64,000 nucleotides of DNA from Archangium sp. (GTDB lineage Bacteria > Myxococcota > Myxococcia > Myxococcales > Myxococcaceae), in the NCBI GenBank assembly GCA_030695565.1, contig JAUYRZ010000082.1, positions 37,219 to 101,218 on the forward strand, written 5' to 3'. The notes under the pieces are model-generated. The model did not search any database, was not told the DNA's origin, and worked only from the letters and a program-made list of their open reading frames with translations. Position numbers and translations under genes: made by a program. Positions 25,593-33,619 of the stretch are shown here, piece by piece; within the stretch, counting starts at the first letter, position 1; the number at the start of each line of letters is the position of its first letter.

Positions 25593-26253
25593 GGGCCTTC
25601 CCGTGGCGAGCCTCGAGGAAGTCGAGGAACTCGCCGCGCGCCTGCTCCAGCGCGAGGAGGATCGAGTCGGCCTGAGACGAGAGCCAGTTGAACGCGAGCA
25701 CCGCGGGGATGGCGACCACCAGGCCCAGCGCCGTCTCGTAGAGCGCCTCGGAGATGCCCAACGACACGCTGCCCAGCCCGCCCGAGCCTTCTTTCGCGAT
25801 GCCCTGGAAGGCGGTGATGATGCCGAACACGGTGCCGAGCAGCCCGACGAAGGGCGCGATGGAGCCCACCGAAGCGATGACGTTCATGCCGCGGCGCACG
25901 TCGGCGGCCAACGCTTCGGTCTTCCGGTTCAGCTCGCGGCGGGTGGCCTCGACCGGTGAGAGCGACGAGGGCTTCTCTTTCGAAGCCAGATACGTCTTCG
26001 CGCCCGCGGCGAGCAGCTTGGCGAGGTGACCGTCGTTCGACTCCGCGCGCTTCACCAGGCCTTCGGTGTCGTCGGCCTCGAGCAGCGCGCGCGCTTCGGC
26101 AGCGAACACCCGAGAGGCCGCGCGGCTGCGCCAGTACGCGAAGAGGCGCTCGAAGAAGATGGCGAGCGCGGCCAGCGCCATGAGGAGCAAGGTGCTGGCG
26201 ACTGCGATGGCCGGCGGGCCCATGTGGTTGATGATTTGCGAGATGGAGTCCAT
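25582..26253 (-). CDS. ExbB/TolQ-family proton channel protein
   Basis: A 223-residue membrane protein: N-terminal membrane segment (VASTLLLMALAALAIFFERLF), a cytoplasmic helical region, then two segments (GMNVIASVGSIAPFVGLLGTV and LVVAIPAVLAFNWLSSQ), the MotA/TolQ/ExbB pattern. With ExbD it couples the proton gradient to TonB. It lies 6 nt downstream of the tonB gene. Confidence 0.85.
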   Translation of the reverse strand: MDSISQIINHMGPPAIAVASTLLLMALAALAIFFERLFAYWRSRAASRVFAAEARALLEADDTEGLVKRAESNDGHLAKLLAAGAKTYLASKEKPSSLSPVEATRRELNRKTEALAADVRRGMNVIASVGSIAPFVGLLGTVFGIITAFQGIAKEGSGGLGSVSLGISEALYETALGLVVAIPAVLAFNWLSSQADSILLALEQARGEFLDFLEARHGKAHGS

Positions 26254-26259
26254 GGCGAT

Positions 26260-27042
26260 TCAGTCCCTCAGAGAGAAGGTGATGTTGACGATCTTGAAGA
26301 CGGTGAGCGGCGAGCCTTCGAGCGTGGCGGGCTCGTATTTCCAGGTCTTCACCACCGCGAGCGCGGCCGAGACGAAGGGCTCTTCACCCTTGAGCACCTG
26401 CACGCGGCCGACGGAGCCATCGAGCTCGACCACGATCTTGAGCACCACGCGCGCTTCCTGACCGGTGGTGCGCGCGCTCTCGGGGTATTCGGGTTGGGCG
26501 TTGTCTTCGGCAGGTTCGGGAGGCTCGGCGTCTTCCGGAAGGTTCACCGGGCCCGAAGTGCCCGCGCTCGCCACCACGGGCGCCGCTGATTCATCTGCGT
26601 CGTTCGAGGTGCCCACCGCGGTGCCGCTGCCATCACCGGTCCCACCGACCGCGACTTCGATGGCCGCCACCGCGACGTCTGCTTCGGGCGCGGCCTGCTG
26701 CGGCACTTCTCTCGGAGCGACCATCGCGGCGGCCGCTGCGGGCGCGGCTCGCGGAGGCGGGGTGACCTCGGCCACCACCAGCTGAGGAGGAGGCTTCGGC
26801 CTATTGAGCTTCGGAGGCGGAGGCGGCTGCTGCTGGATCTTCACTGGCTCGGGCGGAGGCGGAGGCGGCCGGAAGCTGACGTCGACCTGCTTTGGCTTGA
26901 GCTCTTCCAGCGGCCGCGACGAGGCGATCGCGCTCACCAGCACGACGGCGGCTCCGAGCACGAACGTGGCGGTGACGAAGGAGACGATCACCCGCTTCCG
27001 GATGGCGCTGACGTCAGGCTGGAGCTCGAAGGCGTGGAACAT
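26260..27042 (-). CDS. tonB: TonB energy transducer
   Basis: A 260-residue protein with an N-terminal cytoplasmic/membrane region (VSFVTATFVLGAAVVLVSAIA), a Pro-rich periplasmic span (PPPPPEPVKIQQQPPPPPK) and a C-terminal TonB domain with PEYPESART, ELDGSVGRVQVLKG and TWKYEPATLEGSP. The domain carries energy to outer-membrane receptors by binding their Ton box. It is the first gene of the operon and the most likely partner of the receptors in this window. Confidence 0.9.
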   Translation of the reverse strand: MFHAFELQPDVSAIRKRVIVSFVTATFVLGAAVVLVSAIASSRPLEELKPKQVDVSFRPPPPPPEPVKIQQQPPPPPKLNRPKPPPQLVVAEVTPPPRAAPAAAAAMVAPREVPQQAAPEADVAVAAIEVAVGGTGDGSGTAVGTSNDADESAAPVVASAGTSGPVNLPEDAEPPEPAEDNAQPEYPESARTTGQEARVVLKIVVELDGSVGRVQVLKGEEPFVSAALAVVKTWKYEPATLEGSPLTVFKIVNITFSLRD

Positions 27043-27107
27043 CGCGAGGACTCTCTAGGATCGCCTCTCGTCGCGTGAATGACGTCTGTGTCCCGACTTC
27101 GTCACGT

Positions 27108-28589
27108 TCATGAATCGAACACGTGTCTCCCTGTCCCCGCTCGCGCAGGGAGAGGTTTCAGACGGCGCACAGCCTCAGCCAACTCAGCCTCATCGAGATG
27201 CCCAAAGCCCAGCCGCACAAACGGAATCGCGCGGCCCGAAGGCATGTACTGCCGCCCGGTGAAGAACCGCACGCCCCGCTGAAGCGCCGCCTTCGCCCAG
27301 ACCTCGACATCGATCCCGTCATCCACGCGCGCCCACAATGCCAGCCCGCCGCGAGGCACCTCGAAGCTCAGCGCGCTGCCCAGCTTCTTCCGCAGCAACT
27401 CGACCAGCAGGTCACGCCGCGCATGGAACACCCGGCGCGCACGCAACGAATGACGCAGCAGCTCACCGTCTTCGAGCAACTCAGCCACCGCGTTCTCCAG
27501 GCCGAGATCGCCCTGCCGATCGACCTGACCGCGAATCGCCAGCAACGTCGTGAGCAACTGCTTCGGAGCCGCCACGAAGCCCATGCGCAGGCCCGGAGCG
27601 ATCGCCTTCGACAACGTGCCCACCGAGATCACCACCCCGTACGGATCCGAGCTGGCCATGGGCAACACCGGCGCGCCCTCGAACTGAAACTCGTGGTCGT
27701 AGTCCGCCTCGATGATGGCGAAGCGATGTTTGCGAGCAAGCTCCAACAACGCGAGCCGTCGCCGCGCGGGCAAGGTCACCGTGGTGGGATCATGGTGATG
27801 CGGCGTGACGTAGATCGCGCGAATGGCTGTGCGCTCGAGCGCCGCGGCCAGCTTGTCCACCACGAGCCCTTCACCATCGACCGGAATGGGAAGCAGCTTC
27901 GCGCCCAGCAACGTGAAGGCCTCGCGCGCCGAGGGGTAACCGGGTGACTCCACCGCGACGACATCACCCGGCCGGAACAACGCAATCGAGAGCAGGTGCA
28001 GCGCGAGCTGACTGCCGCGGGTGATCAGCAACTCATCGGGAGACACCGACAGGCCCCGCCGCGTGGCGAGCAGCTCTGCCAGCCGTTCACGCAGCAGCAG
28101 ACTTCCCGCGGGGCTGCCGAAGGCGAGCGCCTTGCCAGAGCTGAGCTTGAGCGCACGCCGATACGCCCGCGCCAGCAGGTGCGACGGAAAGAGCCGCGCG
28201 TCAGGCAGGCCACCGGAGAAGTCGAGCACGTCACGCGGAGCCGCCTCGAACGAGCGCGCCGAGTTCTCGAACGGCCGCAGCAGGAACCCCAGCGACTTCG
28301 TCTGCCCCCGCGCCGGCTTCAACTCAGCCACCGGCAACGTCTCGGTCACCCGGGTATGCGAAGCGCGCGTGGTCTCCAGCCAGCCCTGCGCGCGCAGCTC
28401 GTCGAAAGCGGCCACCACGGTGTTCCGGTGCAGCCCCAGCGTGCGCGCCAGCGGCCGGGTGCCCGGCAACGCCGCCCCGGGCTCCAGCCTTCCCCGGCGA
28501 ATGGCCTCGGTGATGGCCAGCACCAGCTGCATCGGCAGCGGCTGATGGGAGCTCCGGTCGAGAGACAACGTCAGCTCCCACGAGCGCAT
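27108..28589 (-). CDS. MocR-type regulator (GntR HTH plus aminotransferase domain)
   Basis: A 493-residue protein. Residues ~5-75 form a winged helix-turn-helix of the GntR type (AITEAIRRGRLEPGAALPGT, RPLARTLGLHRNTV), followed by a fold-type I aminotransferase-like domain with the PLP-lysine motif TLSKAIAPGLRMGF. Such MocR regulators sense amino-acid or vitamin metabolites through PLP, as in GabR, TauR and PdxR. The start is at MRSWEL, the usual domain beginning. A perfect palindrome lies just upstream in the shared promoter. The target gene is likely the divergent lipoprotein gene, its own gene, or both. Confidence 0.85.
   Translation of the reverse strand: MRSWELTLSLDRSSHQPLPMQLVLAITEAIRRGRLEPGAALPGTRPLARTLGLHRNTVVAAFDELRAQGWLETTRASHTRVTETLPVAELKPARGQTKSLGFLLRPFENSARSFEAAPRDVLDFSGGLPDARLFPSHLLARAYRRALKLSSGKALAFGSPAGSLLLRERLAELLATRRGLSVSPDELLITRGSQLALHLLSIALFRPGDVVAVESPGYPSAREAFTLLGAKLLPIPVDGEGLVVDKLAAALERTAIRAIYVTPHHHDPTTVTLPARRRLALLELARKHRFAIIEADYDHEFQFEGAPVLPMASSDPYGVVISVGTLSKAIAPGLRMGFVAAPKQLLTTLLAIRGQVDRQGDLGLENAVAELLEDGELLRHSLRARRVFHARRDLLVELLRKKLGSALSFEVPRGGLALWARVDDGIDVEVWAKAALQRGVRFFTGRQYMPSGRAIPFVRLGFGHLDEAELAEAVRRLKPLPARAGTGRHVFDS
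27127..27155. repeat. Palindromic GC-rich repeat, downstream of the MocR gene
   Basis: A short copy of the CCCTCTCCCC-type element (CTCCCTGTCCCCGC ... GCAGGGAGAGG), overlapping the 3' end of the MocR gene. Its stem is imperfect. Confidence 0.5.
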
Positions 28590-28620
28590 GCGGCCAGACT
28601 GGCACATGCCTTTTCTCAAG

Positions 28621-28644
28621 ACTGGACCTATTTTGAGGTCCAGT
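28621..28644. promoter_or_regulatory. Perfect palindrome, likely MocR operator
   Basis: ACTGGACCT-N6-AGGTCCAGT, a perfect 9-bp inverted repeat with a 6-bp spacer, lying 32 bp upstream of the MocR start and 21 bp upstream of the divergent endonuclease gene. The half-site begins CTGGACCTA, which resembles the CTGGACYTAA half-site I recall for TauR-type MocR proteins. Confidence 0.6.
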
Positions 28645-28664
28645 CGCCGGGCACGGTGCCGCCC

Positions 28665-29618
28665 ATGAACCGAGCACTCCTGCTGCTGACGCTGACCCTG
28701 ACGGCCTGTGGCCCCGAAGACGCGGTCGCGACGTTCACCGATTCCACTCCTGAGTACGACGACGTGGCGTCCTCGCTGCGCATGCCCTCGGAGGATCGCC
28801 CCGAGACCGTCGACGTCGGCTCGTGGAACGTGGAGTGGTTCGGCGCTCCAGACAACGGGCCGCTCGACGAGGTGGCGCAGCAGCGCAACGTGAAGAACGT
28901 GATCAAGCAGACCAACCTCGATCTCATCGGCCTGGTGGAGGTGGTCTCGGAAGACGCCTTCAAGACCCTGATGGCCGGGCTGCCCGCCTACGAAGGGCTG
29001 CTGGTGACCGACCCGCGCGTGACCAACGGCGCCGCGTACTATTCAGCCAACGAGCAGAAGGTCGCCCTGCTCTACAAGCGCCGCTTCACGGTCGACTCCG
29101 CGAAGTTGGTGCTGATGGAGCAGAGCTACGCCTTCGCAGGCCGCCCCCCGATGGAGGTGCACCTCTCGTTCACCGAAGACGGCGCGCCGCGCACGCTGGT
29201 GGTGATGGTCACGCACTTCAAGGCGATGGCGAACTCCGACGGCTACACCCGCCGCATCACCGCTTCGAACGCGCTCAAGTGGTACCTCGACGGCACGTAC
29301 CCTTCCCGCTGGGTGCTGGTGGTGGGTGACTTCAACGACGACATCGACGTGTCCACCTACCAGCGCAAGCCCAGCCCGCTGGCGCCCTTCGTGAACGACC
29401 CGGCGTACCGCTTCACCACCGACTCGCTGAGCGCTGCGGGCGTCTCCACCACGGCGAACTTCAGCTCGACCATCGATCACCACCTCGCCACCGACGAGCT
29501 CGCGCGCCGCTTCGTCGCTGACTCGGCGAAGGTGCTGCGGCCCGAGGCCTGGGTGACGGACTACGTGCTCAAGACGAGCGACCACTACCCGGTGGTCACC
29601 CGCTACGACCTCCGCTGA
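28665..29618 (+). CDS. Secreted endonuclease/exonuclease/phosphatase-family lipoprotein
   Basis: A 317-residue lipoprotein (lipobox LTAC). The mature domain has the catalytic motifs of the EEP superfamily: SWNVEWFG, LIGLVEVV, VTHFKAM, VVGDFNDD and KTSDHYPVV, i.e. the metal-binding Asn, Glu, Asp/Asn and His. Members hydrolyse phosphodiester bonds in nucleic acids, lipids or nucleotides. Being exported, it probably acts on extracellular DNA or phospholipids, but substrate is unproven. It is divergent from the MocR gene. Confidence 0.8.
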   Translation: MNRALLLLTLTLTACGPEDAVATFTDSTPEYDDVASSLRMPSEDRPETVDVGSWNVEWFGAPDNGPLDEVAQQRNVKNVIKQTNLDLIGLVEVVSEDAFKTLMAGLPAYEGLLVTDPRVTNGAAYYSANEQKVALLYKRRFTVDSAKLVLMEQSYAFAGRPPMEVHLSFTEDGAPRTLVVMVTHFKAMANSDGYTRRITASNALKWYLDGTYPSRWVLVVGDFNDDIDVSTYQRKPSPLAPFVNDPAYRFTTDSLSAAGVSTTANFSSTIDHHLATDELARRFVADSAKVLRPEAWVTDYVLKTSDHYPVVTRYDLR

Positions 29619-29643
29619 ATCAGGGGGGTGCTAGACGCAGTGC

Positions 29644-30393
29644 ATGAAACGACTGCGGCACGTGCTTCGCATCGGGGCGATCGTTCACATCGTCACCGGC
29701 CCGCTGGCGATGGTTCTCCTGTTCGTCTCGGGGCCGTGGGTGATCGGCGACGGCCGGGTGCAGGAGTTCTTGCGCACGCTCGAGGGTGTCGACTGGCGGT
29801 GGTTGGCGCTCGTCCCCGTGTTGGTCATCTGGGGCCTGCCCATCGTGGCCATCTCGGCGTGGCTGCAGGCGCGCAGGAGTGGCGCCGACGTCGCGAAGAC
29901 CCGGTCAGGCATCGAGCGGCTGCTGCTCAACCGCCAGCTGCCCATCGCGGTCGACGTCGACGCGCGTGTTCCGGTGCAGGTCGAAGCGCCGCTGCGCATT
30001 CCCATCGAGCTCGACACCAAGATCTCCATCGATGAGTACGTCGACATCGAGACGGTGGTGCCCATTCGCGTCGACCTGCCGCTCGATACCGTGGTCGAGA
30101 CGTCGGTGTTCGGCATCGGCGCCTTGAAGATTCCCATTCGCGCGACGATTCCGCTGAATCTGTCGTTGCCCATCAAGGGGAAGATTCGGGTGAAGTCGGA
30201 GGCGCTGCCGGTGAAGTTGAAGGACGAGTGCATCGCGCGGTTGCCGGTGTTCGAGGTGCCCATTCGGTCGCGCTTCGAGACGCGCATCGATTTGCTCGAC
30301 AACCTCCGTACGGCCGAGAAGGAGCTGCGGAAGGGCGTGGATCAAGTGCTCGCCGCGGTGATGGATGTTCCGCCTAAGCTCCCGCCCTCATGA
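29644..30393 (+). CDS. Membrane protein with long beta-repeat region
   Basis: A 249-residue protein with two N-terminal membrane segments (GAIVHIVTGPLAMVLLFVSG, LALVPVLVIWGLPIVAISAW) and a long stretch (residues ~95-200) of repeated short strands of the type P-I-x-x-D/E or V-P-I-R (for example PIAVDVDARVPVQVEAP, IPIELDTKISI, LPIKGKIRV). This alternation suggests an extended beta structure in the periplasm. No family recognised. It overlaps tpm by 4 nt (ATGA). Confidence 0.6.
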   Translation: MKRLRHVLRIGAIVHIVTGPLAMVLLFVSGPWVIGDGRVQEFLRTLEGVDWRWLALVPVLVIWGLPIVAISAWLQARRSGADVAKTRSGIERLLLNRQLPIAVDVDARVPVQVEAPLRIPIELDTKISIDEYVDIETVVPIRVDLPLDTVVETSVFGIGALKIPIRATIPLNLSLPIKGKIRVKSEALPVKLKDECIARLPVFEVPIRSRFETRIDLLDNLRTAEKELRKGVDQVLAAVMDVPPKLPPS

Positions 30394-31028
30394 ACGACGT
30401 GGATCCGGATTTCTGGCGCGCGAGGTGGGGCGAAGGACGTATCGGGTTTCATGAGGGCGCTCCCAACGCGCTGCTCAGGAAACACCTGTCGGTGTTGGGA
30501 GAGAGGAAACGCGTATTCGTGCCGCTGTGTGGCAAGGCGGAGGACCTCGCGTTTCTCGCGGCGCAGGGACACCAGGTGGTGGGCGTCGAGCTGGTCGAGT
30601 CGGCGGTGCAGGCGTTCTTCGCGGAGCATGGCGTGACGCCGGTGGTGACTCAGCGTGCGGGCTTCGTGGAGTACTCGGCGCAGAACATCACGGTGTTCGC
30701 GGGGGACTACTTTGCGTGCACTCGTGAGGTGCTCGGCGAGGTGAGTGCGTTCTACGACCGGGCGGCGGTGATCGCGCTGCCGGAGTCGTTGCGCGGGCCG
30801 TATGTGAAGCTGCTGCGGGCGTTGGTGCCGGTGCGTTCGCCGGGGCTCGTGATCACGGTCGAGTATCCGCAGGAGCAGATGGCGCCTCCTCCGTTCTCGG
30901 TGCCGGAGACGGAGCTGAGGGCGCACTACGCGGGTGCGAGGCTCGAGTGTGTCGAGCAGGTGAAGGCTGAGGGGCCTCGGCTGGGGGCGATTGCTGCCGT
31001 CGAGAAGTGCTTCACGGTGAAGCTGTAG
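30390..31028 (+). CDS. tpm: Thiopurine S-methyltransferase family protein
   Basis: A 212-residue protein with the TPMT opening DFWRARWGEGRIGFHEG and the SAM-binding segment FVPLCGKAEDLAFLAAQGHQ, VGVELVESAV, close to bacterial Tpm (about 218). These enzymes methylate thiopurines and some selenium or tellurium oxyanions. It is coupled by an ATGA overlap to the upstream membrane protein. The short repeat element follows the stop codon and may act as its terminator. Confidence 0.9.
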   Translation: MNDVDPDFWRARWGEGRIGFHEGAPNALLRKHLSVLGERKRVFVPLCGKAEDLAFLAAQGHQVVGVELVESAVQAFFAEHGVTPVVTQRAGFVEYSAQNITVFAGDYFACTREVLGEVSAFYDRAAVIALPESLRGPYVKLLRALVPVRSPGLVITVEYPQEQMAPPPFSVPETELRAHYAGARLECVEQVKAEGPRLGAIAAVEKCFTVKL

Positions 31029-31031
31029 AAG

Positions 31032-31054
31032 ACCTCTCCCTGCGCGCGGGGCGA
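31032..31054. repeat. Palindromic GC-rich repeat between convergent genes
   Basis: A short member of the CCCTCTCCC family (CCTCTCCCTGCGCGCGGGGCG) between the stop codons of tpm and the PilT gene. Its partly palindromic form may stop both transcripts. Confidence 0.5.
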
Positions 31055-31055
31055 C

Positions 31056-32132
31056 TCACTCGAAGTTGAGCGCTCGCTCGAAGTCGGCGGGGTTCGACGC
31101 AGCGCCACGCGCGACCTCGAGCTTCACCAGGCCCGCGCGGTAGAGATCCGACAGGTGCTGGTCGAACGACTGCATGCCGTACGCAGAGCGGCCCTTCTCG
31201 ATGACGTCCTTGAGCTGGCCCGTGCGATCCGGGTCGAGGATGTATTCCTCGACGGTCTTGGTGGTGACCATGATCTCCATCGCGAGCGCCATGCCCTTGC
31301 CATCGGCCTTCGGGAGCAGCCGCTGCGAGATGGTGGCTCGCAGCGTCTCGGCCAGCCGCACCCGCACCGCGGCCTGCTCGCCGCTGTCGAAGAACGAGAG
31401 CATGCGCCCCACCGTCTTGACGGCATCGGTGGTGTGCACGGTGGCAAGCACCAGGTGCCCGGTCTCGGCGGCCTTGAGCGCGATGTCGACGGACTCGTGA
31501 TCTCGAAGCTCGCCCACGAAGATGACGTCGGGGTCTTGCCGCAGCGCCGAGCGCAGCGCGATGCCGAAGTCTTGCGTGTCGAGGCCCACTTCGCGTTGCG
31601 AGACCGAGGAGCGCAGGCTCTTGTGCAGGTACTCGATCGGGTCCTCGATCGTCAGAATGTGCACGGCCTGGTTCTGGTTGATGCAGTTGAGCATCGCCGC
31701 CAGCGTCGTCGTCTTGCCCGAGCCCGTCGCGCCCGTGACGAGCACGAGACCACGCTCGCTCTCGGCGATGGTGCGCACCACGGGAGGGAGCTTGAGCCCT
31801 TCGAGCGTCGGCACCTCGTTGGGGATCGCGCGCAGCACCACCGCGAAGGCGCTGCGCTGCTTGTAGATGTTGACGCGGAAGCGGCTCAAACCCGGCACCG
31901 AATAAGAGGTGTCGTACTCCTGCACTTGATCGATGCCCGCGGCGGTGACCGCGTCGGTGATCAAGTTGAGCGCGATCTGCCTCGTGCCCGCCGGCACCAG
32001 CTTGTCGCCCTTGAGCGGCCGGAGCTCGCCGGAGACGCGAAAGGTCGGGGTCTCTCCGGGCCGAAAGTGAATGTCAGACGCGCCGTTGCGAACCGCGTAC
32101 TCCAACACCTTGTTCATCGTGGCTGCGTCCAT
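31056..32132 (-). CDS. PilT/PilU-family type IV pilus retraction ATPase
   Basis: A 358-residue ATPase. It shows Walker A GATGSGKT (134-141), a Walker B region (ALRQDPDVIFVGELRD) and the PilT-type His box, then a C-terminal part (IEKGRSAYGMQSFDQHL). PilT is usually ~345 residues. It drives pilus retraction and twitching motility. The start at MDAATMNKV was chosen because the extra upstream residues are not conserved in this family. No other pilus gene is near, so it may be a PilT or PilU paralog. Confidence 0.85.
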   Translation of the reverse strand: MDAATMNKVLEYAVRNGASDIHFRPGETPTFRVSGELRPLKGDKLVPAGTRQIALNLITDAVTAAGIDQVQEYDTSYSVPGLSRFRVNIYKQRSAFAVVLRAIPNEVPTLEGLKLPPVVRTIAESERGLVLVTGATGSGKTTTLAAMLNCINQNQAVHILTIEDPIEYLHKSLRSSVSQREVGLDTQDFGIALRSALRQDPDVIFVGELRDHESVDIALKAAETGHLVLATVHTTDAVKTVGRMLSFFDSGEQAAVRVRLAETLRATISQRLLPKADGKGMALAMEIMVTTKTVEEYILDPDRTGQLKDVIEKGRSAYGMQSFDQHLSDLYRAGLVKLEVARGAASNPADFERALNFE

Positions 32133-32216
32133 GAAGGCGCAGCGTACCCTGCTTTTGCAGCAGCCCACGCAGCCTCAAACGCGCAAGAGTGGTGGGTTCG
32201 GGCACACTCCCCCACC

Positions 32217-33611
32217 ATGAACGCGTGGGAGCTCGCCGATTGGGACGCCGTCGAAACTGCCGAGCGGGTGAAGCGCCGCGAGGTGAGCGCAGCTGAGGTG
32301 GTGGAGGCCGCAATCACCCGCGCCCGCGACGCGACGCACCTCGGAGCCATCGTCACCCCGACCTTCGAGCGCGCGCTCGAGACTGCCGCGAAGACCTCGA
32401 GCGGTTCCCTCGCGGGCGTGCCCACCTTCATCAAGGATCTCGCGCAGGTCGCCGGCGTGCGCACCTCGTGGGGAACGGCGGCATCGGGCCACTACATCTC
32501 GCCTCGCAGCGACCCGTCGGTGCTGGCCATGGAGCGCTCTGGCCTGATCAGCCTCGGCAAGAGCGCCACGCCTGAGCTGGGCCTCACCGGCACCACCGAG
32601 CCGCTCGCGTTCGGGGTCTGCCGCAATCCGTGGAACCTGAAGTATTCGACGGGCGGCTCATCGGGTGGTGCCGCGGCGTTGGTCGCATCGGGCGTGGTTC
32701 CGCTCGCGCACGCGAGTGATGGTGGCGGCTCCGTTCGCATTCCTGCGTCGTGCTGCGGGCTCGTGGGGCTCAAGGTCACCCGCGGCCGAATGGACATGGA
32801 GGGTTCGAACCTGCTTCCCGTGAACATCGCCGTGCACGGCGTGGTGAGCCGTTCGGTGCGCGACACGGTCGCCTTCTGGGATGCGATCGAGGGCCAGCGG
32901 GGCTCACGCCGGCTGCCACCCATCGGCGCGCTCTCGAACAAGCCACCCAGGCTGCGCATCGCGGCGTACTTCGATTCGCCGATGGGTCAGCCGGTGCACC
33001 CTGACGCACGCGCGGCCACGGAGCGCGCGATGAAGTGGTGTGAGCAGCTCGGTCACGAGGTGCAGCCGATTGCCTGCCCGGTCGAGCGCCAGGTGACCGA
33101 AGACTTCCTGCGCATGTGGGGCTTCGTCGCGTTCGCGCAGGCCAGAGCGGGCCGGGTGCTGATGCATCGTGGGTTCGACAGCTCGAAGCTCGAGCCGTGG
33201 ACCCATGATTTCGCGCGCTACTTCTCGGCAGACCTGCGCAGCGCGTTCACGGCCATTCGCAGGCTGCGCGGCTTTTCGCAGACGTGGGCCAGGGTGATGG
33301 AGAAGTACGACGTGGTGCTCAGCCCCACGCTCGCCGAGCCGCCCGCGGCGTTGGGGCATCTGCAGACTGATCAGCCCTTCGAGCTGCTGTTCGCCCGGCT
33401 CATCTCGTACACGCCGTTCACCGTGGCGATGAATGCGTCAGGAGCACCAGCGCTCTCATTGCCGATGGGACTCAACGCAGACGGACTGCCGATGGGCGTG
33501 CAGCTCGCAGGAGCGCACGGAAGCGAACGAACGTTGCTCGAGCTGGCGCGTGCGCTCGAAGAAGCGAACCCCTGGAGGAAGCGGGCGCCGCAAATCGCCT
33601 CATCAGCGTGA
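32217..33611 (+). CDS. Amidase signature enzyme
   Basis: A 464-residue enzyme with the amidase triad: catalytic Lys in PTFIKDLAQVAG, cis-Ser and nucleophile Ser in STGGSSGGAAALVASG and SDGGGSVRIPAS. The family hydrolyses amides such as carboxylic acid amides or acts as GatA in tRNA amidation; no gatB or gatC is nearby, so a standalone amidase is likely. The ATG at 32217 begins a sequence aligned to the family; a much longer in-frame extension upstream overlaps the PilT gene antisense and is rejected. Confidence 0.85.
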   Translation: MNAWELADWDAVETAERVKRREVSAAEVVEAAITRARDATHLGAIVTPTFERALETAAKTSSGSLAGVPTFIKDLAQVAGVRTSWGTAASGHYISPRSDPSVLAMERSGLISLGKSATPELGLTGTTEPLAFGVCRNPWNLKYSTGGSSGGAAALVASGVVPLAHASDGGGSVRIPASCCGLVGLKVTRGRMDMEGSNLLPVNIAVHGVVSRSVRDTVAFWDAIEGQRGSRRLPPIGALSNKPPRLRIAAYFDSPMGQPVHPDARAATERAMKWCEQLGHEVQPIACPVERQVTEDFLRMWGFVAFAQARAGRVLMHRGFDSSKLEPWTHDFARYFSADLRSAFTAIRRLRGFSQTWARVMEKYDVVLSPTLAEPPAALGHLQTDQPFELLFARLISYTPFTVAMNASGAPALSLPMGLNADGLPMGVQLAGAHGSERTLLELARALEEANPWRKRAPQIASSA

Positions 33612-33619
33612 GCGGGATT

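Noticed and set aside
31155..32216. Long N-terminal extension of the amidase frame
   Set aside because: It lies entirely antisense to the PilT gene and has no family match; the amidase domain begins at 32217.
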